Source: Haemophilus_D parainfluenzae_AD (GTDB lineage: Bacteria > Pseudomonadota > Gammaproteobacteria > Enterobacterales > Pasteurellaceae). From it: a stretch of 64,000 nt of DNA. This document shows positions 25,478-34,036 of this stretch, in pieces. The stretch lies in NCBI RefSeq assembly GCF_001679325.1, contig NZ_LZMX01000029.1; one strand, written 5' to 3'. Within the stretch, counting starts at the first letter, position 1. The number at the start of each line of letters is the position of its first letter. The position numbers and the translations under genes are program-made. Under the pieces are notes generated by a model that was given only the letters and a program-made list of their open reading frames with translations, was not told where the DNA came from and made no database searches.

Positions 25478-25885
25478 TTATTTGCCTGATTTTAATTCAC
25501 TTGGTTGTTTAACACAGCGTTCTGCGAGCACTTCACCTACGCTAGTTTGTAATTGACTGAAGTCATCACGCTCCTGCCAATACCAACGAATATTTGCATA
25601 ATTTCTACCACGCTCAGAAATCACTCGAGTCAATTTTTCGGTTACATCATTAAAAGTAACGGTCACCTGACTAAGTGTTTTTTTATTCTTCTGTTTTTGC
25701 TTAGTATGAACCACACTCACTGCTTTATTGCCTTTACACAAATAAACCGTTGCCGAACCCTTTTGAGATTTTTTATCCACGGTTTGCACTTTCATTTTCT
25801 GTGGTGCGGGTTTGCTTAATTCAACATTTTGTGAACAAGCGGAAAGACAAAGTGCGGTCAAAATTACGCTTAATTTTTTTAACAT
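25478..25885 (-). CDS. MliC-like lipoprotein (putative C-type lysozyme inhibitor)
   Basis: This predicted 135-residue lipoprotein has the signal MLKKLSVILTALCLSAC, with lipobox LSAC at about residues 14-17. The mature part has the arrangement of the MliC/PliC beta-barrel family: VYLCKGN at the start, a basic loop, TRVISERGRNYANIRWYW in the middle and a C-terminal VGEVLAERC that could pair with the first cysteine. MliC proteins sit in the outer membrane and block host C-type lysozyme. The frame extends 13 codons upstream, but the ATG at 25885 gives a clean lipoprotein signal. An uptake signal lies in the signal-peptide region (near 25850). The family call is moderate and inhibition is inferred. 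Confidence 0.7.
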   Translation of the reverse strand: MLKKLSVILTALCLSACSQNVELSKPAPQKMKVQTVDKKSQKGSATVYLCKGNKAVSVVHTKQKQKNKKTLSQVTVTFNDVTEKLTRVISERGRNYANIRWYWQERDDFSQLQTSVGEVLAERCVKQPSELKSGK

Positions 25886-25906
25886 GAATTCTATTTCCAT
25901 TAAGGT

Positions 25907-25950
25907 TTGTTTATGATTGCTCACTTTGAAAAATGAGCAAGGATAAACAA
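25907..25950. repeat. 17-bp inverted repeat between oapA and the MliC-like gene
   Basis: The arms at 25907-25923 (TTGTTTATGATTGCTCA) and 25934-25950 (TGAGCAAGGATAAACAA) match at 15 of 17 positions around a 10-base loop. No T-run follows, so it is not an ordinary terminator. It would form a stem in the leader of the lipoprotein mRNA. Confidence 0.6.
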
Positions 25951-25960
25951 TCTTATCTAG

Positions 25961-25984
25961 AAAAATGGGCGATTACTCGCCCAC
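25961..25984 (-). terminator. Terminator of oapA
   Basis: TGGGCGA and TCGCCCA form a 7-bp stem with a 4-base loop, followed on the minus strand by TTTTT, just after the oapA stop. Confidence 0.75.
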
Positions 25985-25990
25985 TAAAAA

Positions 25991-27361
25991 TTATTTTTTA
26001 TACTGATATGAACCATCGGCTTGACGAATGAACTTACCGCCATTTGATAAACGAAGCTCACTCACTCGACCTTGACTATTCACTGAAACCTGTACTTTGT
26101 CACCAGGTTTGAAGCTGCTTAACGCATTACCTGCACCATTTGCTTTTGTCATCGCATTCACATCTGAAATATTCAATTTATTATCACGGAATACTTGCAT
26201 CAGTGAAACACCTTGAGGCACAGTTAATGTTTTTGTTGCACCTGTTGAAGCGATTTGTACTGTTGGTTCTGTTGCTTTCACCGCATTGTTGCTTGCTGAT
26301 TTCGCATCCACAATTTGAACCTTACTATCTTTAGTTGCAACCGGTTTCGCTTCTTGAATTTTGCTTGACTCTTTTTTCACGGTTTGAGTCGGCTGAACTG
26401 TCACTTTTTCAGTTACAGGTTTAGGTTGTTTTTTCTCTTGAACCACAGGTGTCTGTTCGCGACGAGGTTCTGTTTTATGCTCAACCGTTGCGGTATGTTT
26501 TTCTACAGTTGGTTGTACTGTTTTCACGGGTTCTTTAACTGGTGCAGGAGCAACAGCTGGTTGAGTTGCTGGTTGTTGAGCAACAGTTTGTTGTGCAGGC
26601 TCTGCAGGTTGTAATTTCGCAGCATCTGCTTTATCACCTACGTATTCCATGGCTGGAAGTGCATCTGATTTAGCTTCATTTGCGGCTTGTTCCGTTGTTG
26701 CTGGCACTGCATTGTTATTATTATCTAATACTGTGGTTTCAACCGGTTGAGACTGATCCAATGATTGGAATTGAACCGGAATTTCATTGCTGTTTTGTTG
26801 TTCAAAAGACTCTACCGTATCTGAATTTGGTTTTAAGGTGAAGAAAATGATTAGTAATACCACTAAACCCAAAATCGCAATAAATAAACGACGATGTTTT
26901 TCTGGTAACATTTGTAAAACCTTCCATTTTTCAGGTGATTTCAAGCTTGCTGCAGCGGCTGGTGCAACGGTTTCTGCTTGAGTTGTCGCGTCCTCCACAA
27001 CCTCTTCTATAGGTGAATTTTCAAAAATCACTTTTTCTTCAGCTACGTTTTCTACTTGAACATTTTCAACAGGCTCCTGAGGGCTGAAAGCACTTGCTTG
27101 AGCTACTTGTTCGACATTTTCACTTTGGAATGTTTGAGATGGCGAAAAAGGTTGGCTTGTGGCTGCTCCAAAAGTTGGCTCGCGACGAACATGAAATTGC
27201 GTATCTGCTTGTTGTTTTTTACCAAATAAACCTTTGGCTTTATCAAAAATTGAGCCACTTTGTTGAATCGTTTTTCTTGGTGTCACAGAGTCAGAGTGAT
27301 TAAATCCTAAATCTAATTCATTTTGCGATGAATTGTCGTTAGGTTGATTTTTATTATCCAC
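25991..27361 (-). CDS. oapA: Opacity-associated protein OapA
   Basis: This 456-residue protein is typical of Haemophilus. OapA affects colony opacity and nasopharyngeal colonisation in H. influenzae. The order is an N-terminal cytoplasmic part with FDKAKGLFGKK, the OapA N-terminal motif LPEKHRRLF leading into one membrane helix (about 159-176), a long Pro/Ala/Gln/Val-rich linker (about 180-370), and the C-terminal OapA/LysM-like domain (about 375-456, VPQGVSLMQVFRDNKLNISDVNAM). The linker and LysM-like end suggest it spans the periplasm and binds peptidoglycan, much as YtfB does. The start is a GTG with GAGG 7 bases upstream. It lies 74 bases after epmB. Confidence 0.9.
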   Translation of the reverse strand: MDNKNQPNDNSSQNELDLGFNHSDSVTPRKTIQQSGSIFDKAKGLFGKKQQADTQFHVRREPTFGAATSQPFSPSQTFQSENVEQVAQASAFSPQEPVENVQVENVAEEKVIFENSPIEEVVEDATTQAETVAPAAAASLKSPEKWKVLQMLPEKHRRLFIAILGLVVLLIIFFTLKPNSDTVESFEQQNSNEIPVQFQSLDQSQPVETTVLDNNNNAVPATTEQAANEAKSDALPAMEYVGDKADAAKLQPAEPAQQTVAQQPATQPAVAPAPVKEPVKTVQPTVEKHTATVEHKTEPRREQTPVVQEKKQPKPVTEKVTVQPTQTVKKESSKIQEAKPVATKDSKVQIVDAKSASNNAVKATEPTVQIASTGATKTLTVPQGVSLMQVFRDNKLNISDVNAMTKANGAGNALSSFKPGDKVQVSVNSQGRVSELRLSNGGKFIRQADGSYQYKK

Positions 27362-27435
27362 GGTATTACCTCGATTTGCTAAACTAAAGATCGCATAAAA
27401 GTGCGGTGAAAAATTGTATCGTATTTTATAGGATC

Positions 27436-28452
27436 TTACGTTGTGTATAAAGTCTTATTTGGCTCTCCACCGATTTCTCGTGCTAATTTGGGTACTAAAT
27501 AGCCAGAAGTGAGTGCCTGCAATTCTCTATAAATTTGTAAGGCACGCTCATCCGAGATATAGAAATGGCTCGCCCCCTGTACTTTATCCAATAAATGCAA
27601 GTAATAAGGCAAAATTCCCGCTTGAAATAGCTTATCGCTCAATACTTTTAATGTATGTGGGTTATCATTCACATCCTTTAATAGGACCGATTGATTGAGT
27701 AATATTACTTTAGCTTCTGTCAGTTTTTGCATAGCGAAAGCGAGTCCTTCATCAATTTCATTTGGATGATTGATATGCGTCACAAACACAGCTTGTAATG
27801 GACTATTCAACAATAAATCGCAAAATTCATCCGTAATGCGCTCTGGAATCACGACTGGCAAACGAGAGTGAATACGCAAACGTTGTAAGTGCTGTATCTT
27901 TTCAAGGCGTTCTAATAGCCACGCCCATTCACTATCCTTCGCCATCATCGGATCGCCACCCGAAAAAATCACTTCTTCAATTTCTGGATGTGCGGCGATA
28001 TAGTCTATTGCTTGTTGCCAACTGACTTTATTGCCTGGATTTTGGTCATAAGGAAAATGGCGACGGAAACAATAGCGGCAATTAACCGCACAGCCTCCTT
28101 TTGCCATGAACAGCAAGCGATTTTGGTATTTATGCAGAATATTAGGCACGGCATTTTTTTGCTGTTCGTCTAAAGGATCTTGGCTAAAGCCTTCCGCTTC
28201 AATAAATTCTTGCTGAACCGTCATTACCTGCAAAAAAAGTGGGTCTTTCGGATTCCCTTTTTCCATTTTTTCAACAAAAGGTAAAGGCACTCGCATAGCA
28301 AAAAGTTTACGGGCAGCGATATCCTCGGCAAAATCCTCAACAGGCAAATTTAAGGTTTTTAACAAGATTTTCGGATCAGAAATCGCATTTTTTAGGGTTT
28401 CTAACCAATTTTGTTCTTCTCTAATCGCAATATTTCGGGTTAAAATACGCAC
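27436..28452 (-). CDS. epmB: EF-P beta-lysylation enzyme EpmB (lysine 2,3-aminomutase-like)
   Basis: This 338-residue radical SAM enzyme converts (S)-alpha-lysine to (R)-beta-lysine, which EpmA attaches to EF-P. The radical SAM cluster CAVNCRYC lies near residue 107-114, followed by the lysine aminomutase features EEVIFSGGDPMM and RIHSRLPVVIPERI. PLP binding is expected in the C-terminal part. I chose the GTG at 28452, which gives the start MRILTRNI. A TTG two codons earlier (28458) is also possible. The gene is divergent from its substrate gene efp, with starts only about 36 bases apart. epmA is not in the window. Confidence 0.93.
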   Translation of the reverse strand: MRILTRNIAIREEQNWLETLKNAISDPKILLKTLNLPVEDFAEDIAARKLFAMRVPLPFVEKMEKGNPKDPLFLQVMTVQQEFIEAEGFSQDPLDEQQKNAVPNILHKYQNRLLFMAKGGCAVNCRYCFRRHFPYDQNPGNKVSWQQAIDYIAAHPEIEEVIFSGGDPMMAKDSEWAWLLERLEKIQHLQRLRIHSRLPVVIPERITDEFCDLLLNSPLQAVFVTHINHPNEIDEGLAFAMQKLTEAKVILLNQSVLLKDVNDNPHTLKVLSDKLFQAGILPYYLHLLDKVQGASHFYISDERALQIYRELQALTSGYLVPKLAREIGGEPNKTLYTT

Positions 28453-28488
28453 TTTCAAACAATCTCTATTTTTTAGGATATTTTTAAT

Positions 28489-29055
28489 ATGGCTACATAT
28501 ACTACCAGTGATTTCAAACCAGGTCTAAAATTTATGCAAGACGGTGAGCCTTGTGTGATCGTTGAAAACGAATTCGTTAAACCAGGTAAAGGCCAAGCTT
28601 TTACTCGTACTCGTATTCGTAAATTAATTTCAGGCAAAGTATTAGACGTAAACTTCAAATCTGGTACTTCGGTTGAAGCTGCTGATGTTATGGATCTTAA
28701 CCTCACTTATTCATACAAAGATGATGCATTCTGGTACTTCATGCACCCAGAAACATTTGAACAATACTCTGCTGATGCAAAAGCAGTGGGTGATGCAGAA
28801 AAATGGTTATTAGACCAAGCAGATTGTATCGTGACTTTATGGAACGGTGCGCCAATTACTGTCACTCCACCAAACTTCGTAGAATTAGAAATCATCGATA
28901 CTGACCCTGGTCTTAAAGGTGATACTGCAGGTACTGGCGGTAAACCAGCAACATTAAGTACTGGTGCTGTGGTGAAAGTCCCTCTTTTCGTTCAAATCGG
29001 TGAAGTAATTAAAGTCGATACTCGTTCAGGCGAATACGTTTCTCGTGTGAAATAA
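28489..29055 (+). CDS. efp: Elongation factor P
   Basis: This 188-residue tRNA-shaped factor relieves ribosomes stalled at polyproline. It has the KOW-like domain I and two OB domains (ending with the conserved IKVDTRSGEYVSRVK). The modification loop reads FVKPGKGQAF, with Lys34 at the tip, the residue beta-lysylated by EpmA and EpmB, so the adjacent epmB gene fits. Codon use is strongly biased, as expected for an abundant translation factor. AGGA lies about 10 bases before the ATG. A hairpin terminator follows about 25 bases after the stop. Confidence 0.98.
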   Translation: MATYTTSDFKPGLKFMQDGEPCVIVENEFVKPGKGQAFTRTRIRKLISGKVLDVNFKSGTSVEAADVMDLNLTYSYKDDAFWYFMHPETFEQYSADAKAVGDAEKWLLDQADCIVTLWNGAPITVTPPNFVELEIIDTDPGLKGDTAGTGGKPATLSTGAVVKVPLFVQIGEVIKVDTRSGEYVSRVK

Positions 29056-29079
29056 TCTTTCATTGAGAGATAAAAAGAG

Positions 29080-29112
29080 CGGTCAATATTTAATGAATAT
29101 TGGCCGTTTTTA
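29080..29112 (+). terminator. Terminator of efp
   Basis: CGGTCAATATT (29080-29090) pairs with AATATTGGCCG (29096-29106) over 11 positions with one G-U wobble, followed by TTTTTATT. The 5' arm carries the AGAGCGGTC variant of the uptake signal. Confidence 0.8.
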
Positions 29113-29145
29113 TTGCCTGCTCATTAGTTTCATAGAGATAAAAAA

Positions 29146-29165
29146 TGCGGTTATTTCTAACCGCA
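29146..29165 (-). terminator. Terminator of the protein E gene
   Basis: TGCGGTTA and TAACCGCA form an 8-bp stem with loop TTTC. On the minus strand it is followed by TTTTTT. One arm lies in a complete uptake core (ACCGCACTT at 29160). Confidence 0.75.
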
Positions 29166-29175
29166 CTTTGATTGA

Positions 29176-29679
29176 TTATTTTGCTTTTGAGCTTTCTAAC
29201 TCTAAAGAAGGTTTTCTATCTGAGTTCACACAAATAACTTGTGCAGCCGCATAGAGCGTTGTATTAGGCTTTAAGCTAATGGTGTATTTCTCTTGTTTTT
29301 TCGGTGCGGCACGTAAACCTTCACCCCAGAAATCATCATAAAAATCCGTACGAACTTGGGTTAAATGGTAGTTCTTACAGTTTAAGATTTTATATTGGCG
29401 AACAGAACGTGCATAACGTCTTTTCTCATTTGGATACACATATAAACCTTTATCCAAATTCACCACGGCATCAAAATGCACTTGGTTTAAATCTTGGTTG
29501 TCCACCCAAATTGAATCGGTATCAATGTAGTAATTTTTATCTTTTACTAATCGAACATACCCTACTCTATCTTTTGAAGGGGGCGTTAATGTCACCTCTT
29601 CTTGTGTAACTGGCGATTGAACAGCTGAACAGCCTGCTAAAAGGGCTACACCTAAAAACGTTAATGCTAATTTTTTCAT
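29176..29679 (-). CDS. pe: Surface-adhesin protein E (vitronectin/laminin-binding lipoprotein)
   Basis: This 167-residue lipoprotein has the signal MKKLALTFLGVALLAGC with lipobox LAGC. The mature part closely follows H. influenzae protein E as I recall it: GYVRLVKDKNYYIDTDSIWV, VVNLDKGLYVYPNEKRRYAR, RQYKILNCKNYHLTQVRTDF and WGEGLRAAPKKQ, plus two cysteines (in KILNCKN and QVICVN) that form the internal disulfide. Protein E sits in the outer membrane and binds epithelial cells, vitronectin, laminin and plasminogen. The gene has an AGGAGG site and lies 52 bases after pflA on the same strand, as next to pflA in H. influenzae. Binding by this copy is inferred. Confidence 0.9.
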   Translation of the reverse strand: MKKLALTFLGVALLAGCSAVQSPVTQEEVTLTPPSKDRVGYVRLVKDKNYYIDTDSIWVDNQDLNQVHFDAVVNLDKGLYVYPNEKRRYARSVRQYKILNCKNYHLTQVRTDFYDDFWGEGLRAAPKKQEKYTISLKPNTTLYAAAQVICVNSDRKPSLELESSKAK

Positions 29680-29731
29680 TTTTCCTCCTTAAAGCTTTCT
29701 AAAGCCTGCTGTTAATCTTTTATACCTTAGC

Positions 29732-30472
29732 TTAATATTTTACCGTATGTCCATATCCTTCAAGGATTGTTTTTATATGCTCAAGTGATTCTTTCGTCGG
29801 TGGTAAAACATCTGAGAGCTCATAGTCAAAGCCAAGGGTTTTCCATTTATGAGCGCCTAATCGATGATAAGGGAGAAGTTCGACTTTTTCAATATTGGTC
29901 ATACCTTCAATAAACTGTCCGAGAAGATGAACATCATGATCGTTATCGGTATAACCTGGAACTACTACATAACGAATCCATGTTCGCTGATTACGTTTTT
30001 GCAGATATTTCGCAAACTCAAGCGTCCGTTTATTTGGTACACCAATAAGGTTTTGGTGCACTTGATCGTTTAATTCTTTTAAATCAAGCAAAACAAGATC
30101 GGTTACATCAATCAGTTCATCAATAATGTGATCATAATGACGTACAAACCCATTAGTATCTAAGCAAGTATTAATGCCTTCTGCTTTACAAGCTCGGAAC
30201 CAATCTCGTACAAACTCAGCTTGAAGAATGGCCTCACCACCTGATGCTGTTACACCACCACCAGTTGCATTCATAAAATGGCGATAGCTCACCACTTCTT
30301 TCATGAGTTCTTCCACACTGATCTCGCGACCACCATCAAGATCCCAAGTATCACGATTGTGACAATATTTGCAACGCATTAAACAGCCTTGCATAAATAA
30401 AATAAAACGAATGCCGGGACCATCCACGGTTCCACAGGATTCAAAGGAGTGAATTCTTCCTAGAACAGACAT
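29732..30472 (-). CDS. pflA: Pyruvate formate-lyase-activating enzyme
   Basis: This 246-residue radical SAM enzyme abstracts a hydrogen from the active-site glycine of PflB to make the glycyl radical under anaerobic conditions. The cluster motif C-x3-C-x2-C is present as CLMRCKYC near residues 30-37, and the family start GRIHSFESCGTVDGPGIRF is intact. The length equals that of E. coli PflA. It lies 129 bases downstream of pflB on the same strand. A hairpin terminator in the gap would reduce, but probably not abolish, read-through from pflB, giving less activase than lyase. Confidence 0.97.
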   Translation of the reverse strand: MSVLGRIHSFESCGTVDGPGIRFILFMQGCLMRCKYCHNRDTWDLDGGREISVEELMKEVVSYRHFMNATGGGVTASGGEAILQAEFVRDWFRACKAEGINTCLDTNGFVRHYDHIIDELIDVTDLVLLDLKELNDQVHQNLIGVPNKRTLEFAKYLQKRNQRTWIRYVVVPGYTDNDHDVHLLGQFIEGMTNIEKVELLPYHRLGAHKWKTLGFDYELSDVLPPTKESLEHIKTILEGYGHTVKY

Positions 30473-30526
30473 ACATAAATTTCCAAAAAATAAATCTAGC
30501 TAAATTTTATCAAAAATATCATCTAT

Positions 30527-30557
30527 AAAAAATGAGCCTGACTTAAATCAGGCTCAT
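30527..30557 (-). terminator. Terminator or attenuator between pflB and pflA
   Basis: ATGAGCCTGA (30532-30541) and TCAGGCTCAT (30548-30557) form a perfect 10-bp stem with a 6-base loop, followed on the minus strand by TTTTTTATAG. It sits inside the pflB-pflA unit. Confidence 0.85.
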
Positions 30558-30601
30558 AATTTCTATGTTCCCGCTAAAGTGCGGTTAAATTTTATCGTGT
30601 T

Positions 30602-32914
30602 TTAGAACGATTCTGTGAATGTACGAGTGACAACGTCTTGTTGTTGCTCTTTAGTTAAAGAGTTAAAACGTACTGCGTAACCAGATACACGAATGGTTAA
30701 TTGCGGATATTTGTCCGGATTTTCCATCGCATCTAATAACATTTCACGATTTAATACGTTCACATTTAAGTGTTGACCACCTTCTACTGCTGCTTCGTGG
30801 TGGAAGTAACCATCCATTAAGCCCGCAAGGTTGCGACGTTGTGCTTCTGGATCTTTACCTAACGCATTTGGTACGATTGAGAAGGTATAAGAAATACCAT
30901 CTTTCGCGTAAGCAAATGGAAGTTTAGCTACAGAAGTTAATGATGCGACCGCACCTTTTTGGTCACGACCGTGCATTGGGTTAGCACCTGGTCCGAATGG
31001 CGCGCCGGCACGACGACCATCTGGGGTGTTACCAGTTTTCTTACCATAAACCACGTTAGAAGTAATGGTTAATACAGACTGTGTAGGCACAGCATTGCGG
31101 TAAGTTTTAAGTTTTTGAATTTTCTTCATGAAACGTTCAACTAAATCGCAAGCGATGTCATCTACACGGTTGTCGTTGTTACCATATTGTGGATATTCAC
31201 CTTCGATCTCGAAGTCGATTGCGACGTTGCTTGCTACAACATTGCCATCTTTATCTTTGATGTCGCCACGAATTGGTTTAACTTTCGCATATTTAATTGC
31301 TGAAAGTGAGTCCGCTGCAACAGAAAGCCCTGCGATACCACAAGCCATGGTACGGTATACATCACGATCATGTAATGCCATTAATGCTGCTTCGTATGAA
31401 TATTTATCATGCATATAGTGGATGATGTTTAAGGCAGTCACGTATTGTTTTGCCAACCAATCCATAAAGCTGTCCATACGAGTCATGACTGTGTCGAAAT
31501 CTAACACTTCATCAGTGATTGGTGCAGTTTTCGGACCAACTTGCATACCTAATTTTTCATCGATACCGCCGTTGATTGCGTATAACAATGTTTTTGCTAA
31601 GTTTGCACGCGCACCGAAGAATTGCATTTGTTTACCCACCACCATTGGTGATACACAACATGCGATTGCGTAGTCATCATTGTTGAAGTCTGGACGCATT
31701 AAATCATCGTTTTCGTATTGAACTGATGAGGTATCAATCGATACTTTCGCACAGAAACGTTTGAAGTTTTCAGGTAATTGTTCAGACCAAAGAATTGTTA
31801 AGTTTGGTTCTGGAGAAGTACCCATGTTGTAAAGGGTATGTAAAATACGGAATGTATTTTTGGTGACTAATGTACGGCCGTCTAAACCCATACCTGCGAT
31901 GGTTTCAGTTGCCCACATTGGGTCACCAGAGAATAATTGATCGTATTCAGGTGTACGTAAGAAACGAACCATACGAAGTTTCATGACTAAGTGGTCAACT
32001 AATTCTTGCGCTTCAGTTTCAGTAAGTTTACCTGCTTTTAAATCACGCTCGATATAGATATCGATGAAGGTTGCAGTACGACCGAATGACATCGCTGCAC
32101 CATTTTGTGATTTGATTGCGGCTAAGTAAGCAAAGTACATCCATTGAATGGCTTCTTTAGCGTTAGTTGCAGGGTTAGAAATATCGTAACCGTAGCTTGC
32201 TGCCATTTGTTTCATTTGGCCTAATGCACGGTGTTGTTCTGCGATTTCTTCACGTAAACGGATAGTTGCTTCTAGATTTACGCCATCTTCTAAGTCTTTT
32301 TGTAAAGAAGTGAATTGTGCGTATTTATCTTTCATTAAGAAGTCAACACCATAAAGTGCAACACGACGGTAGTCACCGATGATACGACCACGACCGTAAG
32401 CATCTGGAAGACCGGTTAATACACCTGATTTACGACAACGTAAAATGTCTGGCGTATAAACATCGAACACACCTTGGTTATGGGTTTTACGATATTCAGT
32501 GAAGATTTTTTTCACTTCAGGATCTAATTCACGACCGTAAATTTTGCATGATCCTTCCACCATTTTAATACCACCGAATGGCATAATGGCACGTTTTAAT
32601 GGAGCATCGGTTTGAAGACCTACGATTTTCTCTAAGTCTTTATTGATATAACCTGGTGCGTGAGAAGTAATCGTTGAAGGGGTATGTTCGTCAAAGTCTA
32701 ATGGCGCATGTGTGCGGTTTTCAACTTTAATTCCTTCCATAACGGTTTCCCAAAGTTTTGTTGTCGCTTCGGTTGGACCTGCTAAGAAAGAATCATCACC
32801 TTCATACGGGGTGTAGTTCTTTTGAATAAAATCACGCACGTTGACGTTTTCTTGCCAATCACCGGCAACGAATCCTGCCCACGCAACTTTTTGTGCTTCA
32901 TTAAGTTCTGACAT
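30602..32914 (-). CDS. pflB: Formate C-acetyltransferase (pyruvate formate-lyase)
   Basis: This 770-residue glycyl-radical enzyme splits pyruvate with CoA into acetyl-CoA and formate in anaerobic growth. The adjacent catalytic cysteines lie in IACCVSPM. The radical glycine lies in RVSGYAVRFN near residue 745. The start MSELNEAQKVAW matches the family; I chose the ATG at 32914 because AAGGA lies 7 bases before it, whereas the ATG two codons earlier touches the same site. Strong codon bias indicates high expression. It follows focA on the same strand, the usual focA-pflB order. Confidence 0.98.
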   Translation of the reverse strand: MSELNEAQKVAWAGFVAGDWQENVNVRDFIQKNYTPYEGDDSFLAGPTEATTKLWETVMEGIKVENRTHAPLDFDEHTPSTITSHAPGYINKDLEKIVGLQTDAPLKRAIMPFGGIKMVEGSCKIYGRELDPEVKKIFTEYRKTHNQGVFDVYTPDILRCRKSGVLTGLPDAYGRGRIIGDYRRVALYGVDFLMKDKYAQFTSLQKDLEDGVNLEATIRLREEIAEQHRALGQMKQMAASYGYDISNPATNAKEAIQWMYFAYLAAIKSQNGAAMSFGRTATFIDIYIERDLKAGKLTETEAQELVDHLVMKLRMVRFLRTPEYDQLFSGDPMWATETIAGMGLDGRTLVTKNTFRILHTLYNMGTSPEPNLTILWSEQLPENFKRFCAKVSIDTSSVQYENDDLMRPDFNNDDYAIACCVSPMVVGKQMQFFGARANLAKTLLYAINGGIDEKLGMQVGPKTAPITDEVLDFDTVMTRMDSFMDWLAKQYVTALNIIHYMHDKYSYEAALMALHDRDVYRTMACGIAGLSVAADSLSAIKYAKVKPIRGDIKDKDGNVVASNVAIDFEIEGEYPQYGNNDNRVDDIACDLVERFMKKIQKLKTYRNAVPTQSVLTITSNVVYGKKTGNTPDGRRAGAPFGPGANPMHGRDQKGAVASLTSVAKLPFAYAKDGISYTFSIVPNALGKDPEAQRRNLAGLMDGYFHHEAAVEGGQHLNVNVLNREMLLDAMENPDKYPQLTIRVSGYAVRFNSLTKEQQQDVVTRTFTESF

Positions 32915-32968
32915 AGTCATTTCCTTTTTTAATTGATAAAAAATAAGTCTGTTTAGTTCGTTAGTACA

Positions 32969-33823
32969 TTAGTGAGCTTTGGTTAAATAACGTTGGAATA
33001 AGCCGATACAAACCGCACCACCCACAATGTTTCCTAACGTTACTGGAATCAAATTCTTCACAATGAAATGATAGAGATCTAAATCTGCATATTTCATTGG
33101 ATCCACCCCAATTTGTTGCCAAAATTCTGGCGTACTAGAATGAGCTGTGATAATGCCTAGTGGAATCATAAACATATTTGCCACACAGTGTTCAAAACCA
33201 GATGCGACAAATAAACCAATCGGCATTATCATAATAAATGCTTTGTCTGTAACAGTTTTACCGGAATAAGACATCCATACCGCTACACACACCATAATGT
33301 TACATAAAATACCAAGGTTAAATGCTTCAAACCAAGTATGATGAATCTTATGTTGAGCGGTTGCCAAAATGGTTAAACCCCATTGACCATTTGCTACCAT
33401 GGTTTGTCCCCCAAACCAAATAACTGCAGCAATAAATAAACCGCCCACAAAATTGCCCAAATATACCACAATCCAATTTCGGATCATTTGACTTGTGGTT
33501 ATCTTACCGCCTACGCGGGCAACTAAGGTTAAAGTAGAAGAGGTGAATAATTCAGATCCTAAAATTACCACCATAATTACGCCTAAAGAGAAAACTAACC
33601 CACCGACTAACTTGGTTAATCCCCAAGGCGCTCCTGCGCTTGCTGTTTGTGTCGTCGTATAGAATACAAAGGCTAAAGCAATACAAGCTCCAGCACTAAT
33701 ACCAGACAGAAATGATAAAAATGGGCGTTTTTGCGCTTTATACGCAGCAACGCTTTCAGCATAATCCGTTGCTTCAACTGGTGTGAGAGCAACAGAAGAT
33801 TGATTTAAATTTTCTGATGCCAT
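32969..33823 (-). CDS. focA: Formate channel FocA
   Basis: This 284-residue formate/nitrite transporter family protein forms a pentameric inner-membrane channel that exports formate made by PflB and re-imports it at low pH. It has six membrane helices with the two re-entrant half-helix regions, ILGSELFTSSTLTL in the first, and FEHCVANMFMIP carrying the gating histidine in the second. I chose the ATG at 33823 with GGAG 6 bases upstream. It is the first gene of focA-pflB-pflA. A candidate FNR site lies upstream at 33947-33960, so anaerobic induction is expected. Confidence 0.96.
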   Translation of the reverse strand: MASENLNQSSVALTPVEATDYAESVAAYKAQKRPFLSFLSGISAGACIALAFVFYTTTQTASAGAPWGLTKLVGGLVFSLGVIMVVILGSELFTSSTLTLVARVGGKITTSQMIRNWIVVYLGNFVGGLFIAAVIWFGGQTMVANGQWGLTILATAQHKIHHTWFEAFNLGILCNIMVCVAVWMSYSGKTVTDKAFIMIMPIGLFVASGFEHCVANMFMIPLGIITAHSSTPEFWQQIGVDPMKYADLDLYHFIVKNLIPVTLGNIVGGAVCIGLFQRYLTKAH

Positions 33824-33946
33824 ATCTAACTCCAAATAGTTGGTTTATTATTTCTTATACTACAACATAGGTATTCCTATACCCATTTGGTATTCTACTC
33901 TCTTATAAAACCATTGCAAGAAATCCCCAACTTATTCTAAAAAAAT

Positions 33947-33960
33947 TTGATATTTTGCAA
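33947..33960 (-). promoter_or_regulatory. Candidate FNR-binding site upstream of focA
   Basis: TTGATATTTTGCAA fits the FNR consensus TTGAT-N4-ATCAA with a perfect first half and 3 of 5 in the second. It lies about 130 bases before the focA start. A possible -10 (TATAAG) is near 33902-33907. FNR control of pfl operons is well established; this particular site is a candidate only. Confidence 0.4.
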
Positions 33961-33986
33961 GTTTTGGTAAATTTTCTGCTCAAAAA

Positions 33987-34018
33987 ATAAAAAAGCGGAA
34001 TATCACTATTCCGCTTTT
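33987..34018 (-). terminator. Terminator of comE1
   Basis: AAAAGCGGAATA and TATTCCGCTTTT form a perfect 12-bp stem with loop TCAC. On the minus strand it is followed by TTTATTTTTTG, shortly after the comE1 stop. Confidence 0.88.
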
Positions 34019-34036
34019 CATATAAAAATAACAACA

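Noticed and set aside
26140..27303. Plus-strand frames opposite oapA
   Set aside because: They arise from the repetitive Gln/Val/Pro coding of the oapA linker read on the other strand.
32707..32715. Uptake signal inside pflB (GTGTGCGGT)
   Set aside because: It differs from the core at the second base and probably reflects codon usage; not counted.
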